Assembly: GCA_900471925.1 (NCBI GenBank) | Contig: UCGV01000001.1 | Span: 347,648-411,647, forward strand | Source of the DNA: Hyphomicrobiales bacterium | GTDB lineage: Bacteria > Pseudomonadota > Alphaproteobacteria > Rhizobiales > Rhizobiaceae | DNA: 64,000 nucleotides | Reading direction: 5' to 3' | In this document: positions 40,790-49,694 of the stretch, piece by piece | Layout of the letters: each line of letters begins with the position of its first letter | How positions within the stretch are numbered: position 1 is the first letter of the stretch | Notes under the pieces: generated by a model | Databases searched by the model: none | What the model saw: the letters and a program-made list of their open reading frames with translations, nothing else | Told to the model about the DNA's origin: nothing | Program-made: the position numbers and the translations under genes

Positions 40790-43024
40790 ATGATGCGGCA
40801 GTACGAGCTCGTCGAGCGGGTTCAGAAATACAAGCCCGATGCCAACGAAGCTCTGCTGAACAAAGCCTATGTCTATGCCATGCAGAAGCATGGGCAGCAG
40901 AAGCGGGCGAGCGGCGATCCCTACATCTCCCATCCGCTCGAAGTGGCCGCCATTCTCACCGACATGCATCTCGATGAATCGACGATCGCTGTCGCCCTCC
41001 TGCATGACACGATCGAAGATACGACGGCGACCCGCGCCGAGATCGACGAACTCTTCGGAGAGGATATCGGCCGCCTGGTCGAAGGTCTGACGAAGATCAA
41101 GAAGCTTGATCTCGTGACGAAGAAGGCCAAGCAGGCGGAAAACCTGCGCAAGCTGCTGCTTGCCATTTCCGACGACGTGCGTGTCCTGCTCGTCAAGCTC
41201 GCCGACCGCCTCCACAATATGCGCACCCTCGACCACATGTCGCAGGAGAAGCGCGCCCGCATTTCCGAAGAGACGATGGAAATCTATGCGCCGCTTGCTG
41301 GCCGCATGGGTATGCAGGACATGCGTGAGGAGCTGGAGGAGCTGTCTTTCCGGCATATGAACCCGGAAGCCTACGAAACCGTCACAAAGCGCCTGGAAGA
41401 ACTGTCGAAGCGCAATGAAGGCCTGGTCAAGAAGATCGAAGCCGAACTGCGCGACCTGCTGATCGCCAGCGGGCTGACGGCTGCTTACGTCAAGGGCCGG
41501 CAGAAGAAGCCCTATTCCGTCTTCCGCAAGATGCAGTCTAAGTCGCTCTCCTTCGAGCAGCTCTCGGATGTCTATGGATTTCGCCTGATCGTCGAGGATA
41601 TTCCCTCCTGCTACCGGGCGCTCGGTATCGTCCATACCCGCTGGCGCGTCGTGCCCGGACGCTTCAAGGACTACATCTCGACGCCTAAGCAGAACGATTA
41701 CCGCTCGCTGCACACCACGATCGTCGGCCCGTCGATGCAGCGCATCGAGCTGCAGATCCGCACCAAGCGCATGCACGAGATTGCAGAATTCGGTATTGCC
41801 GCCCATACGCTCTACAAGGATGGAGCCACCAATGCCGATGGCGATATCCTCTCGCGCGAAAGCAATGCCTATTCGTGGCTCCGCCACACGATCGAGGCAC
41901 TGGCCGAAGGCGACAGCCCGGAAGAGTTCCTTGAGCATACCAAGCTCGAGCTGTTCCAGGACCAGGTCTTCTGTTTCACGCCGAAAGGCAAGCTGATCGC
42001 GCTTCCGCGTGGCGCAACGCCGATCGACTTCGCCTATGCCGTCCATACCAACATCGGCGACACGACGGTCGGTGCGAAGATCAACGGCCGTATCATGCCG
42101 CTCGTCACCCGCCTCAATAATGGCGACGAAGTGGAGATCATCCGCTCCGGCGTGCAGGTGCCGCCGGCCGCCTGGGAAGAGATCGTCGTCACCGGCAAGG
42201 CGCGTGCTGCCATCCGCCGCGCGACGCGCATGGCCATCCGCAAGCAATATGCCGGCCTCGGCCATCGCATTCTGGAGCGCACCTTCGAGCGCGCTGGCAA
42301 GATCTTCTCGCGCGAAGCCATGAAGCCGGCGCTGCATAGGCTCGGCCAGAAGGATGTGGAGGACGCGATTGCCGCTGTCGGTCGTGGCGAGATGTCCTCG
42401 CTCGACGTCTTGCGCGCGGTCTATCCCGATCACCAGGACGAGCGCGTCACCGTAAAGCCCGCCGGCGATGAGGGCTGGTTCAATGTCCGCAGCGCCGCAG
42501 GCATGATCTTCAAGATCCCCGGCAAGACGAAGGCCGATCTCGACGGCGAACGTGCCTCTACCGAGAGTGATCCCGATATCGTGCCGATCCGCGGTCTTTC
42601 CGGCAATGTCGATGTCAGGTTCTCGCCCACTGGCGCCGTGCCCGGCGATCGCATCGTCGGCATCATGGAAAAAGGCAAGGGCATCACCATCTATCCCATC
42701 CAATCGCCGGCGCTTCAGCGTTTCGACGATCAGCCGGATCGCTGGATCGATGTGCGCTGGGATCTCGACGAGGCCAACAAGTCCCGCTTCATGGCTCGCA
42801 TCATGATCAATGCGCTTAACGAGCCCGGCACCCTTGCCAAGGTGGCGCAGACGGTCGCGGGCCTCGACGTCAATATCCGCATGCTGAATACGGTACGCGC
42901 GGCGACCGATTTCACCGAAATGGTGCTGGAAGTGGAGGTCTGGGATCTGCGCCAGCTCAATCAGTTGCTTGCCCAGCTGAAGGATCTGGACTGCATTGCG
43001 ACGGTCCGGCGCCTCTACGAGTAG
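40790..43024 (+). CDS. rsh: Bifunctional (p)ppGpp synthetase/hydrolase (RelA/SpoT homologue)
   Basis: 744 residues with the full long-RSH plan. HD hydrolase domain (YISHPLEVAAILTDMHLD, ALLHDTIEDT, ADRLHNMRTL) near residues 25-200; synthetase domain (GRQKKPYSVFRKM, YGFRLIVED, FKDYISTPKQNDYRSLHTTI) near 230-380; TGS domain (VFCFTPKGKLIALPRGATPIDFAYAVHT) near 395-455; C-terminal ACT domain. Both catalytic centres look intact, as expected for the single bifunctional Rsh of rhizobia, which controls the stringent response. ATG 40790 (GGAG ten bases upstream) is used; ATG 40793 is equivalent. Confidence 0.96.
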   Translation: MMRQYELVERVQKYKPDANEALLNKAYVYAMQKHGQQKRASGDPYISHPLEVAAILTDMHLDESTIAVALLHDTIEDTTATRAEIDELFGEDIGRLVEGLTKIKKLDLVTKKAKQAENLRKLLLAISDDVRVLLVKLADRLHNMRTLDHMSQEKRARISEETMEIYAPLAGRMGMQDMREELEELSFRHMNPEAYETVTKRLEELSKRNEGLVKKIEAELRDLLIASGLTAAYVKGRQKKPYSVFRKMQSKSLSFEQLSDVYGFRLIVEDIPSCYRALGIVHTRWRVVPGRFKDYISTPKQNDYRSLHTTIVGPSMQRIELQIRTKRMHEIAEFGIAAHTLYKDGATNADGDILSRESNAYSWLRHTIEALAEGDSPEEFLEHTKLELFQDQVFCFTPKGKLIALPRGATPIDFAYAVHTNIGDTTVGAKINGRIMPLVTRLNNGDEVEIIRSGVQVPPAAWEEIVVTGKARAAIRRATRMAIRKQYAGLGHRILERTFERAGKIFSREAMKPALHRLGQKDVEDAIAAVGRGEMSSLDVLRAVYPDHQDERVTVKPAGDEGWFNVRSAAGMIFKIPGKTKADLDGERASTESDPDIVPIRGLSGNVDVRFSPTGAVPGDRIVGIMEKGKGITIYPIQSPALQRFDDQPDRWIDVRWDLDEANKSRFMARIMINALNEPGTLAKVAQTVAGLDVNIRMLNTVRAATDFTEMVLEVEVWDLRQLNQLLAQLKDLDCIATVRRLYE

Positions 43025-43219
43025 GATTTTATTAAACTTATTCCGCTCGCAAAATTGCGGTTTGCATATTTTGTGATCATTTCATGGTCGAATAGGCACA
43101 TTGAAATGGCAAGCTATGCATTGATCGCATTCCTGTACTCAGGTTACAGCGGTGGTAATTAACCACTGCCGCGACTATCTTCTGGTCATCAAGAAATGAA
43201 ACGAAGATGAGGTAAAGCA

Positions 43220-43369
43220 ATGTTTGAACCGATCAGGAAGTTTGCCCGCGCCCTCCGCGCCCCGACCGCTCAGGAACGTGAAATGGCATATCTCAATGGC
43301 TCGCATGACCGTATTGATCTTGAATATCGTCAGCGCCAGGTTGATCGAGGCATGTTCCGCGCTCGTTAA
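43220..43369 (+). CDS. DUF3563-like small protein, 49 aa
   Basis: A 49-residue protein, MFEPIRKFARALRAPTAQER, continuing with EMAYLNGSHDRIDLEYRQRQ. The family E-x2-Y-L-N/A-x-S-x-D-x2-D-L-E-x-R pattern of DUF3563 is present. These tiny proteins are common in rhizobia, function unknown. GATGAGG lies upstream. Its leader has an inverted repeat GTGGT-AATTA-ACCAC at 43152-43166, flanked by GCGG and CCGC. Confidence 0.75.
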   Translation: MFEPIRKFARALRAPTAQEREMAYLNGSHDRIDLEYRQRQVDRGMFRAR

Positions 43370-43514
43370 TCACTGAGATATACTTGAAGCAAGGTTGGGG
43401 GCGTTATGCATGAACAGCGCCCCTTGGAAGAAAAGAAGAATAGACGGCCTGTTTGTTAAGCGGTTCCATTTGCCGCTCTTGTCATGGTCCTGTGCGCTGC
43501 ACTAAATACGCGCC

Positions 43515-44105
43515 ATGTTGTTTCGCCGTCGCAAACCAGCGGGATTTAGAGAAAAGCTGCGAGAACTCGTGTGGCCTCGCAAGGGTTTTCTGCGCCCCGC
43601 CAGATATCTTACCATGCGCATCCTGCGCCTGACTGCTTCCCCGCACGCTGTTGCGGTGGGCGTTGCTGCGGGTGTCTTCGTTTCGTGGACACCCTTTATC
43701 GGCGTGCATTTCGTCATGGCCTTCGTCATCACCTATTTCCTGTCGGGCAATATGGTGGCGGCGGCCCTTGGCTGTGCGGCCTTCGGCAATCCGCTGACCT
43801 ATCCCTTCATCTGGGGCATCACCTGGGAAGTCGGTCACCTGCTGCTCAGTCGGCAGGATCAGATGGCGGGGCAAACGATCAATCTTGCTGAACTTTTCCA
43901 CAAGCTGCACTTTACCGAGCTCTGGAAGCCCGTGCTGGAGCCGATGTTGATCGGCGCCATTCCGCCGGCGGCCGTCACCTCTGTTGCGCTTTATGCGCTG
44001 ACATTCTACACCGTCAGGGGCTTTCAGACCCGCCGTCGCGCCCGGCTGATGGAGCGTGCGCGCCTTCGGCTCGCCGATCCCGCCGCCGATATGCCGACCG
44101 TCTGA
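43515..44105 (+). CDS. DUF2062 domain-containing membrane protein
   Basis: 196 residues. The DUF2062 core runs from [32 protein letters not shown] through [22 protein letters not shown], with three or four membrane helices. An inner-membrane protein of unknown function. It lies 34 bp upstream of acpS and heads the acpS-lepB-rnc-era run in this genome, a frequent arrangement in Rhizobiales. Confidence 0.88.
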   Translation: MLFRRRKPAGFREKLRELVWPRKGFLRPARYLTMRILRLTASPHAVAVGVAAGVFVSWTPFIGVHFVMAFVITYFLSGNMVAAALGCAAFGNPLTYPFIWGITWEVGHLLLSRQDQMAGQTINLAELFHKLHFTELWKPVLEPMLIGAIPPAAVTSVALYALTFYTVRGFQTRRRARLMERARLRLADPAADMPTV

Positions 44106-44139
44106 ACTGCAGGCAGAACCATCCCGAAAGGCCTCTCGC

Positions 44140-44544
44140 ATGATCATCGGCATTGGCAGCGACCTCATCGACATCAGGCGCGTGGAGAAATCGATCGAGC
44201 GTTTCGGTGACCGCTTCACGCATCGCTGTTTCACCGAGATCGAGCGTGCCCGCTCGGATCGCCGGGCCAACCGCGCAGAGTCCTACGCCAAGCGTTTCGC
44301 TGCCAAGGAAGCCTGCTCCAAGGCGCTCGGCACCGGGCTGTCGCAGGGAGTCTTCTGGAAGGATATGGGCGTCGTCAACCTGCCGAGCGGCAAGCCGACG
44401 ATGCAACTGACGGGCGGTGCCGCTGAAGTTCTCAAGACCATGCTGCCAGCCGGGCACAAGGCCGCCATTCATTTGACAATAACCGATGATTATCCCTTGG
44501 CTCAGGCGTTTGTGATCATCGAAGCACTGCCGGATGCCGTATGA
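44140..44544 (+). CDS. acpS: Holo-[acyl-carrier-protein] synthase
   Basis: 134 residues. The family signature [23 protein letters not shown] at the N-terminus and [18 protein letters not shown] with the catalytic Mg2+ ligands (Asp in GSD, Glu in KEA). Transfers 4-phosphopantetheine from CoA to ACP, needed for fatty acid and Nod factor acyl chain synthesis. ATG 44140 gives the family-length N-terminus. Confidence 0.95.
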   Translation: MIIGIGSDLIDIRRVEKSIERFGDRFTHRCFTEIERARSDRRANRAESYAKRFAAKEACSKALGTGLSQGVFWKDMGVVNLPSGKPTMQLTGGAAEVLKTMLPAGHKAAIHLTITDDYPLAQAFVIIEALPDAV

Positions 44545-44658
44545 TAGCGACCTCTCGTCGCTTTTAGTGCGGTCGTTATTGCCGCCATCGGCCGAAGCCG
44601 CTAGAGAGAACATCAGGAAGAAATGCGCCTTTACGGCGTCTTGAAGGAATAAGACTGC

Positions 44659-45402
44659 GTGTCCGAAAAAGTCGAAGCCAAGCCGAACGCCCTCTGGGAG
44701 AACATCAAGGTCATCATCCAGGCGCTGATCCTGGCGATGGTTATCAGGACAGTGCTGTTCCAGCCCTTTACCATCCCCTCGGGCTCGATGATGCCGACAT
44801 TGCTCGTCGGCGACTATATTTTCGTCAACAAGTTCGCTTACGGCTATTCGAAATATTCGCTGCCGTTCTCGCCGGACATTTTCAGCGGTCGCCTGTTCGG
44901 TTCCGATCCGAAGCGCGGCGATATCGTCGTTTTCCGTTTCCCGCCTAATCCTGAAGTCGATTACATCAAGCGTGTCGTCGGCCTGCCGGGCGACCACATC
45001 CAGGTTACCGAAGGTGTTCTCTACATCAATGGCAAGCCGGTTCCGAAAGTGCCTGATGGCACGTTCAACTCCGATTACAAGCTTGATCCGGGCCAGGACG
45101 TGCCGGTATTCCGCGAAACACTCGATGACGGTAAGACCTACGACACGCTCGACCAGTCGCCGGTTTCGCGTGGCGACAACACTCGCGAGTTCATCGTACC
45201 GGAAGGCCATTATTTCATGATGGGCGATAACCGCGACAACTCGCTCGACAGCCGCTTCGATGTCGGCTTCGTCCCGGCGGAAAATCTTGTCGGCCGCGCC
45301 AGCGTCATCTTCTTCTCGCTCGGCAACGACACATCCTTCCGTGAAATCTGGAAATGGCCGACCAACATGCGCTGGGACCGCCTCTTCAAGGTTGTTGAAT
45401 GA
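44659..45402 (+). CDS. lepB: Signal peptidase I
   Basis: 247 residues with a GTG start. One N-terminal helix (VIIQALILAMVIRTVLF), then box B PSGSMMPTLLVGDYI with the catalytic serine, box C-D GDIVVFRFPPNPEVDYIKRVVGLPGD with the catalytic lysine, and box E GDNRDNSLDSR. Cleaves signal peptides of exported proteins at the outer face of the inner membrane. Its stop overlaps the start of rnc (ATGA, 45399-45402). Confidence 0.96.
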   Translation: MSEKVEAKPNALWENIKVIIQALILAMVIRTVLFQPFTIPSGSMMPTLLVGDYIFVNKFAYGYSKYSLPFSPDIFSGRLFGSDPKRGDIVVFRFPPNPEVDYIKRVVGLPGDHIQVTEGVLYINGKPVPKVPDGTFNSDYKLDPGQDVPVFRETLDDGKTYDTLDQSPVSRGDNTREFIVPEGHYFMMGDNRDNSLDSRFDVGFVPAENLVGRASVIFFSLGNDTSFREIWKWPTNMRWDRLFKVVE

Positions 45403-46115
45403 GCAAGGCGCAGACGCTCTCAGCGGCGGACCGCGCAAAGCTTGAAACCCTGATCGGTCATGAATTTACCGAGAAGGAACGTCTGGACCGCGCGCTGACT
45501 CATGCCAGCGCGCGCACCGACAAGGGCAATTACGAGCGGCTGGAGTTTCTCGGCGACAGGGTTCTTGGGCTCTGCATCGCCGAATTGCTGTTCCGCACCT
45601 TTGGTGCTGCGGCGGAAGGTGAGCTTTCCGTGCGCCTGAACCAGCTTGTCAGCGCTGAAACCTGCGCGGCAGTCGCCGACGAACTCAACCTTCATCTTTA
45701 CATTCGGACCGGCGCCGACGTGAAGAAACTCACCGGCAAGCGCATGATGAATGTGCGCGCCGACGTGGTCGAAAGCCTGATTGCGGCTCTCTACCTTGAT
45801 GGCGGCCTGGAGGTCGCCCGCCGCTTCATCCTGCGCTACTGGGAGGGCAGGGCGGTGCGTGCCGATGGCGCCCGCCGCGATGCGAAGACCGAGTTGCAGG
45901 AATGGTCGCACGCCAAATTTGGCGTTACGCCCGTTTATCGGGTTGAAGAACGCAGCGGACCGGATCATGATCCGCGTTTCAAGGTGACTGTAGAAGTCGC
46001 TGGCGTCGCACCTGAGACGGGCGTAGAGCGTTCCAAGCGCGCCGCAGAACAGGTCGCCGCGACGAAAATGCTCGAGCGCGAAGGCATTTGGCAGTCGACA
46101 TCTGCCGGAAATTGA
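45399..46115 (+). CDS. rnc: Ribonuclease III
   Basis: 238 residues. The signature NYERLEFLGDRVLGL with catalytic acids, a second acidic set in MMNVRADVVESLIAALYLDGG, and a C-terminal double-stranded-RNA-binding domain (DAKTELQEWSHAKFGVTPVYRVEERSG ... SKRAAEQVAATKML). Cleaves double-stranded RNA, processing rRNA and regulatory duplexes. Translationally coupled to lepB and eight bases before era. Confidence 0.96.
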   Translation: MSKAQTLSAADRAKLETLIGHEFTEKERLDRALTHASARTDKGNYERLEFLGDRVLGLCIAELLFRTFGAAAEGELSVRLNQLVSAETCAAVADELNLHLYIRTGADVKKLTGKRMMNVRADVVESLIAALYLDGGLEVARRFILRYWEGRAVRADGARRDAKTELQEWSHAKFGVTPVYRVEERSGPDHDPRFKVTVEVAGVAPETGVERSKRAAEQVAATKMLEREGIWQSTSAGN

Positions 46116-46123
46116 CAGGATTC

Positions 46124-47065
46124 ATGACAGAAGAACACGAAATGGCGGCCGATGGTGCTGCCGAAAGCAATGGTCCGACGCATTCGGGCTTTGTCGCCCT
46201 GATCGGACCGACCAATGCCGGCAAATCGACGCTGGTCAACCGCTTCGTCGGCGCCAAGGTATCGATCGTCAGTCATAAGGTGCAGACGACGCGCGCCATC
46301 GTGCGCGGCATTGCCATCCACAACAACGCGCAGATCGTCTTCATGGATACGCCGGGGATTTTCAAGCCGCGCCGGCGGCTCGATCGCGCCATGGTGACCT
46401 CGGCCTGGGGCGGCGCCAAGGATGCCGATCTCATCATGCTGCTGATCGACAGCGAACGCGGTCTGCGCGGCGATGCCGAAGCCATTCTCGAAGGGCTGAA
46501 GGACGTTCCGCAGAGGAAGATCCTCGTTCTGAACAAGATCGACCGGGTCAACCGCGAACTGTTGCTGGCGATCGCTGCTACGGCAAATCAGAAGGTCGAG
46601 TTCGAACAGACCTTCATGATCTCGGCCGAAAACGGCTCGGGTTGCGACGACGTGATGGATTATCTGGCAAAGACCCTGCCGGAAGGTCCCTGGTATTATC
46701 CGGAGGATCAGATTTCCGATCTGCCGATGCGCCAGCTCGCGGCCGAAATCACCCGCGAAAAGCTCTTTCTGCGCCTGCATCAGGAACTTCCCTATTCCTC
46801 GCATGTCGAGACGGAGAAGTGGGAAGAGCGCAAGGACGGCTCGGTGCGCATCGAGCAGGTCATCTATGTCGAGCGCGACAGCCAGAAGAAGATTGCGCTT
46901 GGCAAGGGTGGCGAAACAATAAAGGCGATCTCGTCGGCGTCACGCCGCGAGCTCTCTGAAATCCTTGAACAGCCGGTCCACCTCTTCCTGTTCGTCAAGG
47001 TGCGCGAGAACTGGGGCGACGATCCCGAGCGTTTCCGCGAAATGGGTCTCGAGTTTCCGCGCTGA
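46124..47065 (+). CDS. era: GTPase Era
   Basis: 313 residues. G1 GPTNAGKST, G2 region KVQTTR, G3 DTPG, G4 NKID, then SAENGSG (G5), and the C-terminal KH domain (VIYVERDSQKKIALGKGGETIKAISSASRRELSEIL). Binds 16S rRNA and supports 30S assembly. ATG 46124 follows CAGGATTC; ATG 46142 is an alternative. Together with rnc it forms the conserved rnc-era pair. Confidence 0.96.
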   Translation: MTEEHEMAADGAAESNGPTHSGFVALIGPTNAGKSTLVNRFVGAKVSIVSHKVQTTRAIVRGIAIHNNAQIVFMDTPGIFKPRRRLDRAMVTSAWGGAKDADLIMLLIDSERGLRGDAEAILEGLKDVPQRKILVLNKIDRVNRELLLAIAATANQKVEFEQTFMISAENGSGCDDVMDYLAKTLPEGPWYYPEDQISDLPMRQLAAEITREKLFLRLHQELPYSSHVETEKWEERKDGSVRIEQVIYVERDSQKKIALGKGGETIKAISSASRRELSEILEQPVHLFLFVKVRENWGDDPERFREMGLEFPR

Positions 47066-47168
47066 CCTGGCAAGAAAATCGGCGAGCGGGCGCCAGCCCC
47101 TTGTTTCCATATGAAAAATACCGCCCGTTCCAGGGAACTAATGCCCGGCCCGTGCATTCATTTGTCGA

Positions 47169-47201
47169 CGGCGCTGCAATCAACTTGCAGCGCCGGTTTT
47201 T
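47169..47201 (+). terminator. Perfect terminator-type hairpin before the Crp/Fnr gene
   Basis: CGGCGCTGCAA (47169-47179), TCAAC loop, TTGCAGCGCCG (47185-47195), then GTTTTTA. It may end the era transcript about 100 bp after the era stop, yet it lies only 16 bp before the start codon of the Crp/Fnr gene, too near for a separate promoter. Confidence 0.85.
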
Positions 47202-47217
47202 ACGACGACAGGGCACG

Positions 47218-47970
47218 ATGGCGACGGCAAAACCCACGCACTCCTTCAAGACACCTTGTGAGCAGTGTCCCTTGCGGCCATTGCCGCATTTTCGTGAATT
47301 CAGTCGCGAAGAACTCGAGTTCGTTTCGAAATTCAAGAGAGGCGAGTTGGCCGCCGATGCCGGAGCGACCATTCTGGTCGAAGGCGCCCACAGCGCCCAT
47401 CTCTTCACGGTGCTGTCAGGCTGGGGCTTTCGCTACAAGACGCTGGAGGACGGCCGCCGGCAGATCCTGAACTACGTGATGCCGGGCGACCTGATCGGCC
47501 TGCAGGGCACGATCATGGGCGAGATGCAGCATTCGGTCGAGGCCCTGTCGCCGGTATCGCTCTGCGTCTTCGAACGCGACAAGCTGATGACCCTCTATAA
47601 CAGGCACGCCTCGCTGGCCTTCGACATCACATGGATCGCGGCACAGGAAGAGCGCATTCTCGACGAACACCTGCTCAGCATCGGGCGCCGCACCGCGCTT
47701 GAGCGGGCCGCCTATCTGATCGCCTTCCTCTTCGAACGCGCCAGGATGCTCAGCCTTTTCAACGGCCGCAATCTCATCCCGATCACGCAGCAGCATATTG
47801 CCGATACGCTTGGCTTGTCGATCGTCCACACCAACAAGACCTTGAAGAAGCTTGCCGCCAAGAGCCTGATTCGCTGGCAGGAGCGAGGTTGCGAGGTGCT
47901 GGATGGGAACGGATTGATGCAACTCGCCGGTTGGGAAGGGCTGCAGGAGGGGAAGCGTCCTTTTATCTAG
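47218..47970 (+). CDS. Crp/Fnr family transcriptional regulator
   Basis: 250 residues. An N-terminal CEQC-PLRPLPHF stretch, a cyclic-nucleotide-binding-like domain (FKRGELAADAGATILVEGAHSAHLFTVLSGWGFRYK ... GDLIGLQ), a long dimer helix, and a C-terminal winged helix (ITQQHIADTLGLSIVHTNKTLKKLAAKSLI). Only two cysteines are seen near the N-terminus, fewer than the four ligands usual for a [4Fe-4S] Fnr. ATG 47218 fits homologous starts; the frame continues upstream to 47101 but through a terminator hairpin. Targets unknown. Confidence 0.88.
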   Translation: MATAKPTHSFKTPCEQCPLRPLPHFREFSREELEFVSKFKRGELAADAGATILVEGAHSAHLFTVLSGWGFRYKTLEDGRRQILNYVMPGDLIGLQGTIMGEMQHSVEALSPVSLCVFERDKLMTLYNRHASLAFDITWIAAQEERILDEHLLSIGRRTALERAAYLIAFLFERARMLSLFNGRNLIPITQQHIADTLGLSIVHTNKTLKKLAAKSLIRWQERGCEVLDGNGLMQLAGWEGLQEGKRPFI

Positions 47971-48271
47971 AGGCTGCCGGAGATCGATACCCCTCGATCG
48001 ATAACCAAAACTGCGCGCACGAACGATTTCGTGATGGGATAAAAGAACCTGCCGAATAGGGCAGCCGCCATGTCTTTTTTAAATGCGAACTCATGCCGAG
48101 AAAAATAGACTCACGTCATCTTTCCTCCGATTTTCGTTTTTATCGACCGGAGGCAAAAATGTGGCTATTTATTTGTGCTGGCGTCACCGTGAACGTGTCC
48201 AGCCGGGGCACCAAAGAAATGATGTTTGCGAAAAGGCCGAAGCGCTGCAATCCTTGCGCTTCGCGAGGGGC

Positions 48272-48649
48272 ATGAAGATCATGAGCGCAGGAACCCGTGT
48301 CCTGGTCCTGGAAGACAGTATGATTATCGCGATGGAGGCGGAGGATATTCTACGTCTCGTTGGCGCCGATACGATCGATATCGCAAATAGCCTCGATCAG
48401 GCGAGAGACGCAATACAGGTCGAGGAATATGACTTCGCGCTTCTCGACGTGAACCTGGGCGAGGCGATGAGCTTCGATTTCGCACGCGATCTGACGCAGG
48501 CCAATATTCCCTTCGGCTTCGTCAGCGGCTATTCCGATACGCAGGATTTCCCGACCGACCTTCAAGACGTGCCGCTTCTCGTCAAGCCATTCGACGAGAA
48601 TGCCATGCGTGACTTTCTCCAGAAGCTCTTCCCGTCGGCCGCGGAATAA
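48272..48649 (+). CDS. Single-domain response regulator (receiver)
   Basis: About 125 residues made of a receiver domain only: VLVLEDSMIIAMEAEDIL with the acidic pocket, the phosphoacceptor aspartate in ALLDVNLG, a Ser in FVSGYSD and the conserved lysine in LLVKPFD. No output domain, so it probably relays phosphate or binds a partner, as with CheY- or DivK-like proteins; the FALLDVNLG/PFGFVSGY style is common in rhizobial stress-signalling receivers. ATG 48272 or 48281 may be the start. No histidine kinase lies nearby. Confidence 0.85.
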   Translation: MKIMSAGTRVLVLEDSMIIAMEAEDILRLVGADTIDIANSLDQARDAIQVEEYDFALLDVNLGEAMSFDFARDLTQANIPFGFVSGYSDTQDFPTDLQDVPLLVKPFDENAMRDFLQKLFPSAAE

Positions 48650-48689
48650 CGAGCCGTGGCAGCATGCTTTGATTTGGCCGATAGGGGCT

Positions 48690-48794
48690 GAGCCGTTCCA
48701 GCAAAAGCGTGCACCGGCTTTGCGTCCGCAATTACCTGAAAACAAAGTGACCGGGTATTTTCGTGTTTCTAGGAAAAACGGAAATGCTCTAGAC
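48690..48794. repeat. Rhizobial intergenic repeat
   Basis: A GCACCGGCTTTGCGTCCGCAATT block is followed by an imperfect palindrome around 48757-48785 (ATTTTCGTGTTTCT against AGGAAAAACGGAAAT) ending in GCTCTAGA. The layout matches repeats found many times in rhizobial intergenic DNA. It fills the gap between the receiver gene and recO. Confidence 0.5.
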
Positions 48795-48823
48795 TGAATC
48801 GGTGGACTAAGGACAGTTTTCCG

Positions 48824-49594
48824 ATGCAATGGCAGGATCAGGCGATCATTATTGGCGTCAAGCGTCATGGCGAGACGAGCGTTATCGCCGAGGTGATGAC
48901 GCGTGCCCGCGGCCGCCATCTTGGGCTCGTTCGATCCGGCCGTTCCCGTACCATGCAGCCCGTATTGCAGCCCGGCAACGAGGTTGAAGTTACCTGGCGC
49001 GCCCGGCTGGATGAACATCTGGGGGATTTTCGCATCGAACCGGTGAAATTGCGGGCGGCCCGGCTGATGGAAACGGCAACCGCCGTCTATGGCGTGCAGG
49101 CGATGGGCGCTCTTCTGCGGCTGCTGCCTGAGCGCGATCCGCATCCGCATCTCTTCGAGGCGCTGGAAGTCATCCTCGACAATCTCCACAATCCCGCCGA
49201 TGCAGGCGAACTCTTCGTGCGCTTCGAGCTCGCGGTGCTGAATGATCTCGGTTTCGGGCTCGACCTTTCGGAATGCGCCGCAACGGGTGCCCGCACCGAT
49301 CTTGCCTATGTCTCGCCGAAGTCCGGCCGCGCCGTCAGTCGCGATGCCGGAGCGCCCTGGGCTGACAAGATGCTGCTTCTGCCGCCGTTTCTGAGCGCTG
49401 AAATGAACCATGCCGCCGATTTTGACAGCCTGGTCGCAGCATTCCGTCTGACTGGATTCTTTCTACATCGCCATGTCTATGAACCGCGCGGCCTGGAGGC
49501 TTCCGCAGCGCGTGATGGCTTCGTTCAGGCTGCGCTCAAAGCTTTGAATCCGGCCACACGGACGCTTTCGCGGCCGGATGAGCTTTCCGCCTGA
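48824..49594 (+). CDS. recO: DNA repair protein RecO
   Basis: 256 residues. The N-terminal OB fold ([42 protein letters not shown]) and C-terminal helical part ([25 protein letters not shown]) match RecO. It loads RecA on SSB-coated DNA with RecR. The usual CxxC zinc pair of some RecO proteins is not present, as in other alphaproteobacteria. Follows the rnc-era group as in many Rhizobiales. Confidence 0.94.
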   Translation: MQWQDQAIIIGVKRHGETSVIAEVMTRARGRHLGLVRSGRSRTMQPVLQPGNEVEVTWRARLDEHLGDFRIEPVKLRAARLMETATAVYGVQAMGALLRLLPERDPHPHLFEALEVILDNLHNPADAGELFVRFELAVLNDLGFGLDLSECAATGARTDLAYVSPKSGRAVSRDAGAPWADKMLLLPPFLSAEMNHAADFDSLVAAFRLTGFFLHRHVYEPRGLEASAARDGFVQAALKALNPATRTLSRPDELSA

Positions 49595-49694
49595 GACGTC
49601 TTTCATTCCTGCAAAATGGCCTTCAATCTTGGTGGTTTACCGAAGCCGGTGACGCCCCTATGTCTCCTTCGACCGCACGCTCAAGGAGGAAGCC

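Noticed and set aside
40766..42703. 645-aa minus-strand frame opposite rsh
   Set aside because: Long shadow frame created by GC-rich codon bias; rsh on the plus strand has all expected domains.
43388..43424. GGGGCG/CGCCCC hairpin after the DUF3563-like gene
   Set aside because: Stem is interrupted and no T-run follows; too weak to call a terminator.
47125..47155. GGAAC near 47,130 considered as an EcfG promoter for the Crp/Fnr gene
   Set aside because: The sequence 16-17 bp downstream does not contain the expected CGTT.
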